IMG/VR virus record: IMGVR_UViG_3300025133_000005
Span: 1-49,186 of that record
Source: a virus
Direction: 5' to 3' (one strand)
Length of the DNA: 49,186 nucleotides
This document shows, piece by piece, positions 1 to 9,569 of the stretch. The position numbers and the translations under genes were made by a program. The notes below the pieces were generated by a model, which was not told where the DNA came from, ran no database searches, and saw only the letters and a list, made by a program, of their open reading frames with translations. How positions within the stretch are numbered: position 1 is the first letter of the stretch; each line of letters opens with the position of its first letter.

Positions 1-48
1 TTGTTGGTGAAATAGTATTGTTTAAAAATAAATGGAATAGGGTTGTAG
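1..48. repeat. Terminal direct repeat, left copy
   Basis: These 48 bases are identical to the last 48 of the window (49139-49186). Joining them gives a 49,138-base circle and restores a gene across the join, so this is most likely assembly overlap of a circular or circularly permuted genome. The true packaged ends cannot be read from this. Confidence 0.95.
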
Positions 49-116
49 TTAAAAACCTGGAAAATGGAGAAGTTGAAGAGATCTCAATAATGAACATTAA
101 GAAAAAGGAGGTGTAA
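1..116 (+). CDS. Small SH3/KOW-like hypothetical protein, C-terminal part (wraps the join)
   Basis: This is the 3' part of a 64-residue gene that starts with GTG at 49060 and is broken only by the linear representation. Joining 49060-49138 to 1-116 gives 195 nt, an exact in-frame ORF. The protein is short, basic and rich in beta-prone segments (EKVKVSYV, VGEIVLFKNKWNRVVVKNL), like a small KOW/SH3-type fold, but I do not recognise a family. Its stop (114-116) lies between the AGGAGG and the GTG start of the next gene, so the two are probably translated together. Confidence 0.85.
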   Translation, partial: VGEIVLFKNKWNRVVVKNLENGEVEEISIMNIKKKEV

Positions 117-117
117 G

Positions 118-333
118 GTGAGTAAGTCTGACAAAAGCAACGACAACGATGGCGTAATAGCTGCCTTAATTGCTGTTATAATTATTTTTACCGTAGCAAG
201 TTTTATTATCGGAAAAAACCTTGGCAGGTTGGATCAAATACTTAATGAAAATAAAGGAATTTGTCAGCAATATTGTAAAGATTATAAGGAATACAAAAAA
301 TGTATTAAGGAGTTGCAAGGTGATACACTTTGA
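118..333 (+). CDS. Small single-pass membrane protein
   Basis: 71 residues from a GTG start with AGGAGG upstream. A charged N-terminus (about 11 residues) precedes one hydrophobic segment (about residues 13-33), followed by a soluble tail with three cysteines and many lysines. The topology resembles small phage membrane proteins of i-spanin or holin-accessory type, but there is no family match. It overlaps the next small gene by 14 nt. Confidence 0.7.
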   Translation: MSKSDKSNDNDGVIAALIAVIIIFTVASFIIGKNLGRLDQILNENKGICQQYCKDYKEYKKCIKELQGDTL

Positions 334-460
334 TGATCCATACTATCAAGAGATGTTTGATGAAAAAGCAGGTAAGTATCTGGAGTTGTACGATAACCCA
401 GATGAAGCAGATAGAAGAGCGTATAATGAGGTGGTTAAATTTAAGGAGGAGGAGTTGTGA
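320..460 (+). CDS. Hypothetical acidic small protein
   Basis: 46 residues. GTG at 320 was chosen because AAGGAG lies 7 nt upstream, whereas earlier in-frame ATGs run inside the preceding gene without a ribosome site. The protein is acidic and helical (PYYQEMFDEKAGKYLELY), of unknown function. It ends 4 nt inside the following HNH gene start region. Confidence 0.55.
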   Translation: MIHFDDPYYQEMFDEKAGKYLELYDNPDEADRRAYNEVVKFKEEEL

Positions 461-816
461 AAAAGAAGAAAAAGAAACGCTACAATTTAAATGCAATCTT
501 AAAGAATGCCATCCGTAGAACATGGGAGTACAGCCAAATGAGAAAGGATGCCATAGATTTGTGCAAAATTTACGCTCCAAGATACAAGAATAATGGAGAA
601 CGGCACAAGGTAGATGCAATGATTGGTTACAAGTGCCAGAAATGCTGCGAGGTGGTCGAAAAGATAGAGGTGCATCACTTAGTTCCGGTAGCTCCAGAAA
701 AGGGCGTGAAGTGGAGTTGGGATAGCTATATAGAGAAAATGTTTAACGGTAAACAAGTTGGACTTTGCAAGGAGTGTCACTTGAGTTACCATCCAGAAAG
801 GAGGAAGAAGAAGTGA
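457..816 (+). CDS. HNH-type zinc-binding nuclease-like protein
   Basis: 119 residues from GTG 457 with an excellent AAGGAGGAGG site. A very basic N-terminus (MKKKKKKR) precedes an HNH-like core: CQKC (about residues 61-64), then VEKIEVHHLVPV with paired histidines, then GLCKECHLSYHPE near the C-terminus. The two Cys pairs fit a structural zinc, and the HH plus terminal H fit the beta-beta-alpha-metal nuclease core. Phage HNH proteins of this kind often assist packaging or act as homing-type nucleases. Here it is far from terminase, so the role is open. Confidence 0.75.
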   Translation: MKKKKKKRYNLNAILKNAIRRTWEYSQMRKDAIDLCKIYAPRYKNNGERHKVDAMIGYKCQKCCEVVEKIEVHHLVPVAPEKGVKWSWDSYIEKMFNGKQVGLCKECHLSYHPERRKKK

Positions 817-1352
817 ATGGAAGTAGAGGTTTTATAGGTGGTGGATCTTTCTGCTTCGCACCAAACGAGGATGATCTTGAGAAAGAAGCGTGGGAAGGTG
901 AGCAGGATGATTCTATTATGAGCCAACAGCCTGTAAAGGCTAGTGACGATAAAGAAGAGGATTATCACGCTCACAAATTTGACCAAGGAAAGACTGACTA
1001 TAGCTTGATACCTTATGAAGTGCTGGTTGATCTTTACAGTTCTGATAGTGAAAGTTTATGGTCTAGTGCTTTCAGAAGGCTGTGTGAAGAAATAAGTATG
1101 GAGTCGCTAACTGCAATAGCTGGAGTAAGGATGGTTCTTGAATATGGGCTTGAGAAGTACGGTCAGCGTGACTCATGGAAGAATGTTCCTGATGGACGTA
1201 ATAGGTATTTAAGCGCAATGTTTAGGCATCTGATTGACGATAAAGGAGAGCCTTACCCTGACGATCATGTCGATGAGGAGAGTGGTCTGCTGAGTGTTAA
1301 TCATGCTTTATGCAATCTATGCTTTCTGATATGGTTTGATATTAATGAATGA
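813..1352 (+). CDS. dATP/dGTP diphosphohydrolase-domain protein (DUF5664-like)
   Basis: 179 residues from GTG 813, overlapping the previous stop as GTGA, with GGAGG about 9 nt upstream. After an acidic, low-complexity first 60 residues comes a conserved block: KFDQGKTDYSLIPYEVL, EYGLEKYGQRDSWKNV, RYLSAMFRHL, then D/E-rich PDDHVDEESG and NHALCNLCFLIWF. This matches my recollection of the dATP/dGTP diphosphohydrolase N-terminal domain (DUF5664), an all-helical MazG-like fold that uses D/E residues to bind Mg2+ and cleave dNTPs. It is the last plus-strand gene and converges with the late operon, leaving only 12 nt between stops. Confidence 0.75.
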   Translation: MNGSRGFIGGGSFCFAPNEDDLEKEAWEGEQDDSIMSQQPVKASDDKEEDYHAHKFDQGKTDYSLIPYEVLVDLYSSDSESLWSSAFRRLCEEISMESLTAIAGVRMVLEYGLEKYGQRDSWKNVPDGRNRYLSAMFRHLIDDKGEPYPDDHVDEESGLLSVNHALCNLCFLIWFDINE

Positions 1353-1364
1353 TTTAGTTTGATC

Positions 1365-2390
1365 TTAGAATCCCGTGATGTTTGTTCCACGTGAATTGAC
1401 TATTCTAGTTAAGTCTGTTTTCCAATTAGCCTCGGCAGCACCGTATCTCATGCTATATATTCCATATTTAAGAATGTAATCACCAGCAGCATTATTCGTA
1501 ATTGTTCCTGCGGGACCACCCTCAACAACCAGTACGATAGACTTGCTTGATGACACAACCTCTGTGTCTGCAAATATTGAATGGTAATACCCAGTAGGGA
1601 GTACAGAACCACTATATGTGAAAGTTACTGTCACCTCTGCTGTGTCTGGCTCTGCTATATCTATAAAAAGATCAGTCTCGTTTCTAATGTTAACTGAAAC
1701 GCTGGTTGTGGCAGATGGAATTGAGATATATCTAGCAGATCTTGGTTTAAGCCTCTGCGTAAGCAGCCAGTTAGTTCCATTTGATACAAACTCCAAGCTT
1801 TCTTTATTGGTTGTCATTACCATTTCGCTTACATATGCCTGAAATTCATCTTGGAAACTTCCTGCTGCTGTCTCAAGCTTTACATACTGCATTGATTCTG
1901 TTGCTGTTTCTGATGTGTAATCCTGAACTTCTTCAAAGATAAACTTAACCTTCTCATTATCATGGCTTGCTGGGTCTGGAAGAGTTACTGTCAGTGCATT
2001 CGCTACAGTCGAAGCAGTTGATGGCTCGACCTTAAAGATGTCACTCATGTTTGATATGGTTGTGTCTGATATGATCTTTGCAACTGATGTTGTCTTTGTT
2101 GGTGTCCCAACTTCCCATTTGGATGTTGTGCTGTTGTATATTGGCAGATCACCATTGGCAACACCTGAAGTGTCTGTGTCTGTCAGCGCACTGTATGTTG
2201 TTGTGGGTGAATTAACATTGACTGTTACCTTTAAAACTCCTCCAACATTTTCAGCAACAAATGATATGTCATCACTTCCTGCGTTTAGCTTGTTGATAAG
2301 GTAATCTGGATTTTCATCTGATGAATTGACTGCAACCTTATACTCGTTTAATGCTGTTCCTTCTGCTGTTATATTTGAAAATTTACTCAT
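1365..2390 (-). CDS. Putative tail fibre/appendage protein, last gene of late operon
   Basis: 341 residues, rich in Thr, Ser, Val, Asn and Gly and poor in Cys, typical of beta-structured virion appendages. A tail-fibre style phrase near residues 85-95 (GDLPIYNSTTSKWEVGTPT) resembles the 'W...G' segments of phage fibre and spike proteins. No enzymatic motif is visible. It lies directly after the 1487-residue internal protein gene (2-nt gap), with the ribosome site inside that gene's end. A receptor-binding or minor tail role is inference from composition and place. Confidence 0.55.
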   Translation of the reverse strand: MSKFSNITAEGTALNEYKVAVNSSDENPDYLINKLNAGSDDISFVAENVGGVLKVTVNVNSPTTTYSALTDTDTSGVANGDLPIYNSTTSKWEVGTPTKTTSVAKIISDTTISNMSDIFKVEPSTASTVANALTVTLPDPASHDNEKVKFIFEEVQDYTSETATESMQYVKLETAAGSFQDEFQAYVSEMVMTTNKESLEFVSNGTNWLLTQRLKPRSARYISIPSATTSVSVNIRNETDLFIDIAEPDTAEVTVTFTYSGSVLPTGYYHSIFADTEVVSSSKSIVLVVEGGPAGTITNNAAGDYILKYGIYSMRYGAAEANWKTDLTRIVNSRGTNITGF

Positions 2391-2392
2391 AC

Positions 2393-5300
2393 CTAGTCCT
2401 CCTCTAACAATTTAATATCTTCAGTTAATAGATCCCAAGAAGCTTTAACACCGTTTATAAACTCGTCCTTACTTCCAAACATCTTGACCATGTCATCAAA
2501 CATTACGTTCGTTCCATTGTAGGCATCTATAATATGATCTGTTGATGGAACTTTCAAACCATAAGATCTTGAACTCTCCTTCATATCTAAGTCATACCCT
2601 AACTCATCAGATACTTTCAATACAGCATTTGTGCCTGTGCCTTTAAATAACTGGTACGTAGATTTCATTAGAGATGTTGGATCCATAGCTCTGTCTATTA
2701 ATGAATCATAGCTCATAACCTGAGACCCATACGTAGACCCATACCCATATTTATCAAACATTTCAACGACTTCATTATCTTCACCTATATAATTCTTCAT
2801 AGCTTTATGCATGCCATACGCTAAAAGTGTTGATGAAAACACCATCAATAATGGAACGAAGTTTTTCTTCCTTGATTTTTCGACTATACCTACAAGGTTG
2901 TGCCTGTTCTTTACGGACCAGTTAGTAAACCTAGTTATAATCCTTGCTGATCTTCCGTATGGTTTAATTTCGTTCTGATATCTAGGAGCATCATTAATTC
3001 CATAACCAAAACATAATCTCTCAACCCATGCAGCAGCGTACAGATCTTTAAACTCTGTGAAGTCACCTGTCTTAAGAGATGCATCAAACGACTCTTCAAG
3101 ACCAAGTCTTCTGCCCTCACCCATGATATCGAAGTGTAGGTCTTCTGTTATTTTGTTATATTTCTTTTGGGCATGCTTTGCATTTTTAGGTTGCCACATA
3201 TTGCGCTTGAGTACTTCATCAAAATATCGTGTACTTCTCAATGCAACAGTAACCCTAGCTGTAAGATCCGAAGCTCCAAGTGGATAAAGTTGGATTTGAT
3301 TTAAGTGTTCCAAGGAGTCCTTCAAGATATATGTGCCAGCAACAGCCTTCTCACCAAAGCTATCCATTTTTTTCATATCTCTTATTTGCAAACCTATACC
3401 TTGCTTCACTCCGAAGTTTGACATGGCAGTATATTCTAGGTGTGTGTCGGTCAAATTCTTATCAAACACTCTAGCAAGCATAGCTTTCTCAGGGTTGCTT
3501 ACATCTTTTCCTAGACCAGATATGTATTTCTCCTGATAGCCTTTCCCTTTAATTACTAAACTAGGAAACCTGCCTAGTGCAGCAGCGGCATCTTTAGATG
3601 CTTTAATTGGATTTAACCCATATAAATATGGAAGCCCATTATTCACTCCCTGTACGGAGTTTCTTGCTAGAAAAACTGGAGCCAAAGAGCCTATGGCAAG
3701 CATTGATGCATTATCCACAGGCACACCAAAAGCATTGTCAATAGCTTGGAATACTGGATTGATGTAGTTTACTGATTGCTGCATTTTACGGTTGCCTCTA
3801 GCCAGTAAGTAAACAGCTTTCTGCATTTTGTCCATATTCATTAGCTTGCGGAACTTCACATCAGATAGCTTGTAAGGTTCTCTGCCGTTCTTCATTCCGA
3901 AAGTGTCGTTCCATAGAGTATCAACTGCTTTATTTTGACCTCTCAATGCCATTGTTTTCATGGTCTTAGCAAAGTGTACACTCAGCTCTTCACCCGGAGT
4001 AAGCCTATGCTCAACCGACTTCTCACCTAAAGCCATCGAATCAATCGTTCTTCCGAATCTGCTGTTAACAAAGTCTTGGTCGTCTAAATCAATCCCTTCT
4101 TTTGCTTTCAGTGCAGCCTTTCCAGCATCGCTCCATTGTCTTGGGTGATACCAATTCCCTTCATCAGCATCAGATATTTCATCAAAGTTTTTCTTCTTTT
4201 TGAGTATATCTATTCTTCCATCTGGTGTTGCGTGATCCATTTCAAATATCAGATCTTCATTTTGCTTTGAAAAGTTACCCATCTTTCTAGCGTATGCTAT
4301 ATCTTTTAAAGATAGATCCATTTGAACTGAAACTTTACGCTGAAATTCAGGTGTCAGCTCTCCCTTTAATTGAGCATTATACATTTCATCTGCGTATGCT
4401 CTGGCTTTCACCATGTCGACACCGTTGTCGTGAACATGTTGAGATATTTGTTTTTCATCCAGCACGAAACTGTTTCTAGCTCTTGACTCAATAACATTCC
4501 CTGCTCTAAACTCTTTCTGTAACCCTATAGCTTGAACCTTCGTATACTCGTTTGTTGCTAATTTAATTATTAGATCAGTATCTTCAGAAAGATTCCTAGC
4601 TAGCACTGCCTCCTTTGTAACCTCAGCAGCTTTATCAAATGCCTTGCCTACTGTCTTTATAGGATGGGTGACGGCTTCAGTAACAAGTCTTTTGATCTTC
4701 AAATCAACTCGCTCAGAAGCATCAGAGTACATTTTAGATTCAGCAGATTTATACGACTGCAATGCATCCATATATTTCTGCCCTATATTACCAAGCTCTT
4801 TCTCTGTGACTGAATGAATCACTTCCTTTGGATCATCTATACCCCTCAACTCTCTAACAAGCTCAGGCGCAGTTTTCGTGTCCTCAAAGCCCATGTTCTT
4901 TTCAAACCTATTCACATGGTCAACCAGTGAGTCGAGATACTTCATGTTATGAACTTCTTCCACAGCATTATCTAGCTTTACCGAGAAGTCTTTTGCACTC
5001 TTGCTGTCAAGAAAAGTTTTAGTAATAGCATGCTTGAGAGAATCATCACCTAGGTTAAGCTGTTTCATTTCAGCATCGATAGCCCAAGATTTAGAGGCAT
5101 CAACAGGTGTTTCATTGTATATCTTTTCGCCCCATGCAGTTAGAGGGCTTTTCATTTTCTTATTATAAGCAGATTTAATCCCCTTGTCATCGAGATCAGG
5201 TTTGTCATTTTTTATTTTCTGATACCAATATCCTGACAGACCATCCTTAAGTTTAGCTGTAACCTCAACCAAGTCTTTAGCCCTACTTCTCCTAGCTTCT

Positions 5301-6856
5301 GTTTTGACAGCCTCAACTACATTTTGATTCTTAACCTTCTTTACTTGGTGGGTTCTCCATTGCTTCCTAGCCATGTCAGGATCGCCAGTTATTTTCGCAA
5401 TTTCCAGAGCTGCATTGAACAACTCCTCCCCTGTTTTTCTCAGCCTTTTCTCATTGATCTCTGTTCTAGTTACTATATTTACAGAAGGATCATCTATTGG
5501 CTTCATTATATCTCTTGTGTTCTCAACGAATTTCTCAACAAGGTTCTCTCTCATTCCAGCACCTTCCTGTTTTAGCAAGTGCCAGTTGTTCGCAGCCCTG
5601 AAAAATGTGGAAAATAAGCCAGCTGTAACTACTGACTCCCATTTTGCACCACCAGTTCCCCTTTCCCCAGCAGCAAGAAGTGCTTTGTCTAGCATTATAC
5701 TTTCAGTAGCAGCAATAGTCGAACCCTCAATAAACCCTTTAGCACCTTCTTTCGCTATTTGTGCTTTAGCACCTGTTAGTTTTGCAGCTGATTTACTTAG
5801 TATGTTTTCAGCCACACGAGACTTGTTGAGCCATTTATATATAAGTCCTGCACCTCTCTCAAGTGCCTCAGGAACCACCATTCCAGCCGTAAAACTAATT
5901 CCAGCTGTAAGTATTCCATTGAGCTCTGCTTGAGCTTCTTTCCCTGTTGTACGCTCCATGCTTTCAAGTTCATTGAAAACGGTAACCCCTGATGTTGTAG
6001 CTTGAACACCTTCGAAAGTGCTAAGTGCACCTAGTCTCAAAACGTTTTTGGTTGCCTTTGCGCCTATGGTGTCTGCCATAAATTTAGTCACCTTAACCCC
6101 AGCTGAATGAGGTAGCAATGCACCGCCACCTTTAACTAACCCTCTAGTTAAAATATAATCTCTCAGCATCGATGTTCCAAAGTATACTGTGTTGTGTATT
6201 TTACTCGCAGCAGGATCTTCCTGTATAAGCTGTTCTAAAGTTGGATCTGCTGTAAACATCAAGGCTTTCGTAACACCGCTTGCAAGAGAATATGCTAATT
6301 TCCTGTCAGACTGTATCAAGTCTTTTTGATCCTCTATCATTTTAGCTCGATCTGTTCGTTGCATCATTATGTCACTTGCCAATTGCTCCGTAGTTGGATC
6401 TTTAGCGAGCTCCTCTCCGTGCTCTTCCATGTATGTGTAGGAAGGTTTATCATGGAATGGCATCTGCCCAGCCTGATACTTATCTGAATGAGCTAGCAAT
6501 TGTGTGATTCCTGCTGCCATCCACTCCCATGTGGTAGGCTCTCTATCAACAATCTCTACATCCTCATCAGGGTGAACAGGTATATCTTCTTCTTTAATGG
6601 GCGGGTCTATCTCTGATGCACCCTCAACATCTTCGTCAACAATATCTTCGTCAGTATCAGGCGATAGCTCCGGTGCCTCAATAGCTGGCTCAGACTCGAC
6701 ATCTGGTTCAACCTCAGTCTCTGTGTCAACCGACTCAGGCTTTTTCACCGCACCATCCACCTCTACCAGCTCAACATCATCACCTTCTGGAATCCCCATA
6801 ACCAATTCCTCGTCTGGATGAGGAGTTCCAAAGACTCTTATCTTCTTTTTACCCAT
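2393..6856 (-). CDS. Giant internal virion (DNA ejection) protein, T7 gp16-like role
   Basis: 1487 residues. The first about 110 are extremely acidic and proline-rich (runs of E/D/V), followed by long amphipathic helices rich in K/E/A. Hydrophobic or amphipathic stretches include one near residue 1330 (MVFSSTLLAYGMHKAM). Its size, helix content and position after two other coiled-coil/glycine-rich genes match the large ejection proteins of podoviruses that are expelled into the cell to form the DNA channel. I see no convincing transglycosylase motif. ATG 6856 is preceded by GAGGAGGGACAATAG. A protease-like role for part of it cannot be excluded. Confidence 0.7.
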   Translation of the reverse strand: MGKKKIRVFGTPHPDEELVMGIPEGDDVELVEVDGAVKKPESVDTETEVEPDVESEPAIEAPELSPDTDEDIVDEDVEGASEIDPPIKEEDIPVHPDEDVEIVDREPTTWEWMAAGITQLLAHSDKYQAGQMPFHDKPSYTYMEEHGEELAKDPTTEQLASDIMMQRTDRAKMIEDQKDLIQSDRKLAYSLASGVTKALMFTADPTLEQLIQEDPAASKIHNTVYFGTSMLRDYILTRGLVKGGGALLPHSAGVKVTKFMADTIGAKATKNVLRLGALSTFEGVQATTSGVTVFNELESMERTTGKEAQAELNGILTAGISFTAGMVVPEALERGAGLIYKWLNKSRVAENILSKSAAKLTGAKAQIAKEGAKGFIEGSTIAATESIMLDKALLAAGERGTGGAKWESVVTAGLFSTFFRAANNWHLLKQEGAGMRENLVEKFVENTRDIMKPIDDPSVNIVTRTEINEKRLRKTGEELFNAALEIAKITGDPDMARKQWRTHQVKKVKNQNVVEAVKTEARRSRAKDLVEVTAKLKDGLSGYWYQKIKNDKPDLDDKGIKSAYNKKMKSPLTAWGEKIYNETPVDASKSWAIDAEMKQLNLGDDSLKHAITKTFLDSKSAKDFSVKLDNAVEEVHNMKYLDSLVDHVNRFEKNMGFEDTKTAPELVRELRGIDDPKEVIHSVTEKELGNIGQKYMDALQSYKSAESKMYSDASERVDLKIKRLVTEAVTHPIKTVGKAFDKAAEVTKEAVLARNLSEDTDLIIKLATNEYTKVQAIGLQKEFRAGNVIESRARNSFVLDEKQISQHVHDNGVDMVKARAYADEMYNAQLKGELTPEFQRKVSVQMDLSLKDIAYARKMGNFSKQNEDLIFEMDHATPDGRIDILKKKKNFDEISDADEGNWYHPRQWSDAGKAALKAKEGIDLDDQDFVNSRFGRTIDSMALGEKSVEHRLTPGEELSVHFAKTMKTMALRGQNKAVDTLWNDTFGMKNGREPYKLSDVKFRKLMNMDKMQKAVYLLARGNRKMQQSVNYINPVFQAIDNAFGVPVDNASMLAIGSLAPVFLARNSVQGVNNGLPYLYGLNPIKASKDAAAALGRFPSLVIKGKGYQEKYISGLGKDVSNPEKAMLARVFDKNLTDTHLEYTAMSNFGVKQGIGLQIRDMKKMDSFGEKAVAGTYILKDSLEHLNQIQLYPLGASDLTARVTVALRSTRYFDEVLKRNMWQPKNAKHAQKKYNKITEDLHFDIMGEGRRLGLEESFDASLKTGDFTEFKDLYAAAWVERLCFGYGINDAPRYQNEIKPYGRSARIITRFTNWSVKNRHNLVGIVEKSRKKNFVPLLMVFSSTLLAYGMHKAMKNYIGEDNEVVEMFDKYGYGSTYGSQVMSYDSLIDRAMDPTSLMKSTYQLFKGTGTNAVLKVSDELGYDLDMKESSRSYGLKVPSTDHIIDAYNGTNVMFDDMVKMFGSKDEFINGVKASWDLLTEDIKLLEED

Positions 6857-8650
6857 CTATTGTCCCTCCTCTGCTTTTTCTTTTTTGAGTGCTTTAACTC
6901 CCTTAACAAAATCCCTAGCCTGCCTGATTGATTTAGGCTTACCACCGCCACCAGCGATTATTCTGCTTGTTAAATCGCTTATTTTTGCAAGCTCTTTCTC
7001 TTCGAGCTTGTCAGCACTCTTAATTGCTCTATAAAGAATGCTAGTTAGGTGTGACGATTTCTGCATTGTTTTCCATTGAGCACTCTTTAGCTCGGCTCTA
7101 TTTCTTGCAGTCCTAAAATGGAATCCAGGTATCTCATTGTATTTATAGCCTTTTGCGGAAGCCTTTAAGCCTAGGCTAGCCAAGTTTTGTAGGTGAGCCT
7201 GTACTGGTACGGTGTTAGTTGTTTCCATGAATGTGAGTAGCTGATGCAATGATGATATTGTGTGTTCTAGCTCTGCCCTTTTCCCCCCATTGCTGCGGAG
7301 TTCACTCAGCGTATATATGGTATCGAGATCTTTGAGACCATCTGTGTACCCCCTGAGAGATTGTATAGACTGTTTCCAGTGGTTTTTCCCTAGTTTTGTT
7401 GATGTTATATCGTTCACCTCTGACACTATACTGGGTGCGTTTGCTATATTTATAAGATCTTCAGTTACACGAAGTCCTAGACCTCGCCTTTTTAAGTTAG
7501 CTAAATGAAGTTTCATTTGCTTAAGCGAAGCCATGAGGTTAGCTTTTTGCGCTGTTATATCGTTCTTGTCAGCAGAGATCATTCTACCTTGAAAGGAATC
7601 TAGCCCAGCCTTTTCATTCTCAATAGCATCTATTGCTACTGCGTATTGCTTATCAGAAACCTCTCCTTGAAATTTCAACCTATCGAGCTTTGCCTTGCCC
7701 TCATCGAGAGCCGCCTTGCGATTATCAACTGCTATCTTCTCAATGTTGAATGAGTGTTTTACAAATTCCGTAATCTCATTTCTGCCAGAAGCATCAACCG
7801 CTTTGAGGTAAGCTGTCATATATGCTTGAGTGTCTTCTCTGTTTTTAGATAATGACATGTTGTATGCTTTCATTAAGCCAGCATTATGCTTCTGTCTGGA
7901 CTCAATGCTTGAAATCATTTCGTTAACACCCTTCTCGGTTGCTACAGCAGAAGCTCTATACCCAGCTTGTCTGCCAGATACAGCACCCATAATCCCAGTC
8001 ATGCTTTGCAATGCTGATGTTATAATTGCTTGCTTCATGTCTATGCCATCGTCCTTCAATGTTGGAGCTTCGGGTGTGATGCCTTCTAGTCTCTCAAGAC
8101 CAGCTGCATAAGCATCATCAAGCCTTTTGTTTGCAGCTTTCTGTCTAGCATCGAAGCTAACCATTGGATCAATTCTAGGGTCAGTCAACTGTTTCAGCTT
8201 ATATTGAGCTTGAATATCCCTCTCCAAAAACTCCGCAGTTGTTTCCTTTAGCTCTACATCAGTCTTCATCTTCTCCATTGCTTTCTTCTTTTCCATTAGC
8301 TCACGCTCTTCTTCATCCATAGGGATGTCACGAGCCTCTGTCTTCAATTCCTTAGATTCCTTTTCACGCTCTAATACCTTTTCACGCATTTCTTTACTTA
8401 AAGCTCTAAGCTCCTCGTCTGATGGTTTATACTTGCTGTAAACCTTGTTAAGCTCCTTTTCAAACTTAGAGCCTACACCAAGATCTAAGTAGTCATACTC
8501 ATCACTATCATCAGTCTCAGCCTCAACGTCAACCTGCCTGAAAGGTCCCATCGAACCACCAGATGTCAACACTTCACTAGGTGTTTGATCTTCAGCAACG
8601 ACTAAATTGTTACTCTTCTTTTTTGTATTAGTCTTTTCTGTTTTCGCCAT
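6857..8650 (-). CDS. Internal virion protein, coiled-coil (T7 gp15-like position)
   Basis: 597 residues from ATG 8650, in a TGATG overlap with the previous stop and with GAGGGGAT upstream. A GTG three bases earlier is less likely. It is highly charged and helical, with long K/E-rich coiled-coil blocks in residues 60-180 and again across 270-480, and has no cysteine-rich or enzymatic motif. Its position between a glycine-zipper protein and a giant protein parallels the gp14-gp15-gp16 order of T7-like phages, so I infer an ejection-complex component. Confidence 0.6.
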   Translation of the reverse strand: MAKTEKTNTKKKSNNLVVAEDQTPSEVLTSGGSMGPFRQVDVEAETDDSDEYDYLDLGVGSKFEKELNKVYSKYKPSDEELRALSKEMREKVLEREKESKELKTEARDIPMDEEERELMEKKKAMEKMKTDVELKETTAEFLERDIQAQYKLKQLTDPRIDPMVSFDARQKAANKRLDDAYAAGLERLEGITPEAPTLKDDGIDMKQAIITSALQSMTGIMGAVSGRQAGYRASAVATEKGVNEMISSIESRQKHNAGLMKAYNMSLSKNREDTQAYMTAYLKAVDASGRNEITEFVKHSFNIEKIAVDNRKAALDEGKAKLDRLKFQGEVSDKQYAVAIDAIENEKAGLDSFQGRMISADKNDITAQKANLMASLKQMKLHLANLKRRGLGLRVTEDLINIANAPSIVSEVNDITSTKLGKNHWKQSIQSLRGYTDGLKDLDTIYTLSELRSNGGKRAELEHTISSLHQLLTFMETTNTVPVQAHLQNLASLGLKASAKGYKYNEIPGFHFRTARNRAELKSAQWKTMQKSSHLTSILYRAIKSADKLEEKELAKISDLTSRIIAGGGGKPKSIRQARDFVKGVKALKKEKAEEGQ

Positions 8651-9558
8651 CACACTATCCCCTCAATATCCAATCCACTAGCATTGTAAAAGTCACTCAT
8701 CTCTCTCAACTCTTTATCGTATAATTTTTCAACACTTGCCAATGAGTCAACTGCATTAATAGCTTCTGTATCTTCTGGAGAGAAAGCACTGCCCTTATCA
8801 AAGACACCGCCACCTACATTTGGAATCGCAGCAACAACACCAGAGCTGCTAGCCACATCCTTATCTGCCTCGCTTGCCACTCTATCAGCATTTGACTCTT
8901 CATCTATAACACCAACCAATTTAGTTACAGATGTCGCTGTTTGACCAACTGATTTTATGAAGTTCTCTTCAGCAGCAGCCTGTAGCTTCTTGTCCCTATC
9001 TTCCTTTGCAACTTCCATTTGTCTGATTATCTGAGCTTGCCTTTGAGCTTCAGCAGTTGCCTGTCTTGCTTGGGCTAGATTGCGTGTTGTGGCTTCAATA
9101 TCGGCTGTAGTGATAGCTTCTGAAACCTTCCTTTGTCTTTGCCTTACTTTCTCAGTAATGTTCTTAGCGAGGACGTCACGCTCAAGTGGTGATAGCTTGG
9201 ACATTTCAAGTGCAGTTGCAAATTGAAGTAATTCCCTACCCTGAAAAGATCCAGCTTCACTCATTCGTGCTGCTTGCTGCTGAGATAAACCCCTTTGCTC
9301 TGAAGCTCGCTGTGCTTGCTCAAGTGACATTGCAGCTATTGATCTTTGTTCTCCAGATGGACCTAAAGTTTGATCCTGCTCTCCAAAAAACAAACCAATG
9401 CCTTGAGCTGCTAATGATCCTAATGCACCGCCTGCGGATGCACCTGCAACAGCACCGGGAGCATTACCATATATGCCACCAATGGCACCACCGATAACGC
9501 TACCGCCTGTCTGTAGACTTAGACCAACATTCCGTTGCTCATCTTGTGATAAAGCCAT
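8650..9558 (-). CDS. Internal virion protein with glycine-zipper N-terminus (T7 gp14-like position)
   Basis: 302 residues. Residues about 15-60 form a Gly/Ala-rich hydrophobic segment (GGSVIGGAIGGIYGNAPGAV, then GASAGGALGSLAAQGIGLFF) typical of membrane-inserting glycine zippers. A long Q/A/R/E-rich coiled coil (residues 80-200) follows. Podovirus ejection proteins that form the outer-membrane pore have this arrangement. It is the first of three consecutive ejection-type genes. ATG 9558 has GGAGAG 7 nt upstream. Confidence 0.65.
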   Translation of the reverse strand: MALSQDEQRNVGLSLQTGGSVIGGAIGGIYGNAPGAVAGASAGGALGSLAAQGIGLFFGEQDQTLGPSGEQRSIAAMSLEQAQRASEQRGLSQQQAARMSEAGSFQGRELLQFATALEMSKLSPLERDVLAKNITEKVRQRQRKVSEAITTADIEATTRNLAQARQATAEAQRQAQIIRQMEVAKEDRDKKLQAAAEENFIKSVGQTATSVTKLVGVIDEESNADRVASEADKDVASSSGVVAAIPNVGGGVFDKGSAFSPEDTEAINAVDSLASVEKLYDKELREMSDFYNASGLDIEGIV

Positions 9559-9569
9559 TTAACTCTCCA

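Noticed and set aside
813-1352. Complete Z-genome (diaminopurine) pathway
   Set aside because: No PurZ-like adenylosuccinate synthetase or associated polymerase was recognised, so the diphosphohydrolase domain alone is not evidence for Z DNA.
5373-5933. Long plus-strand ORF (186 codons) inside the giant internal protein gene
   Set aside because: It is antisense to a much better supported gene with a ribosome site, has Ser/Leu/Pro-biased shadow composition and no start signal of its own.
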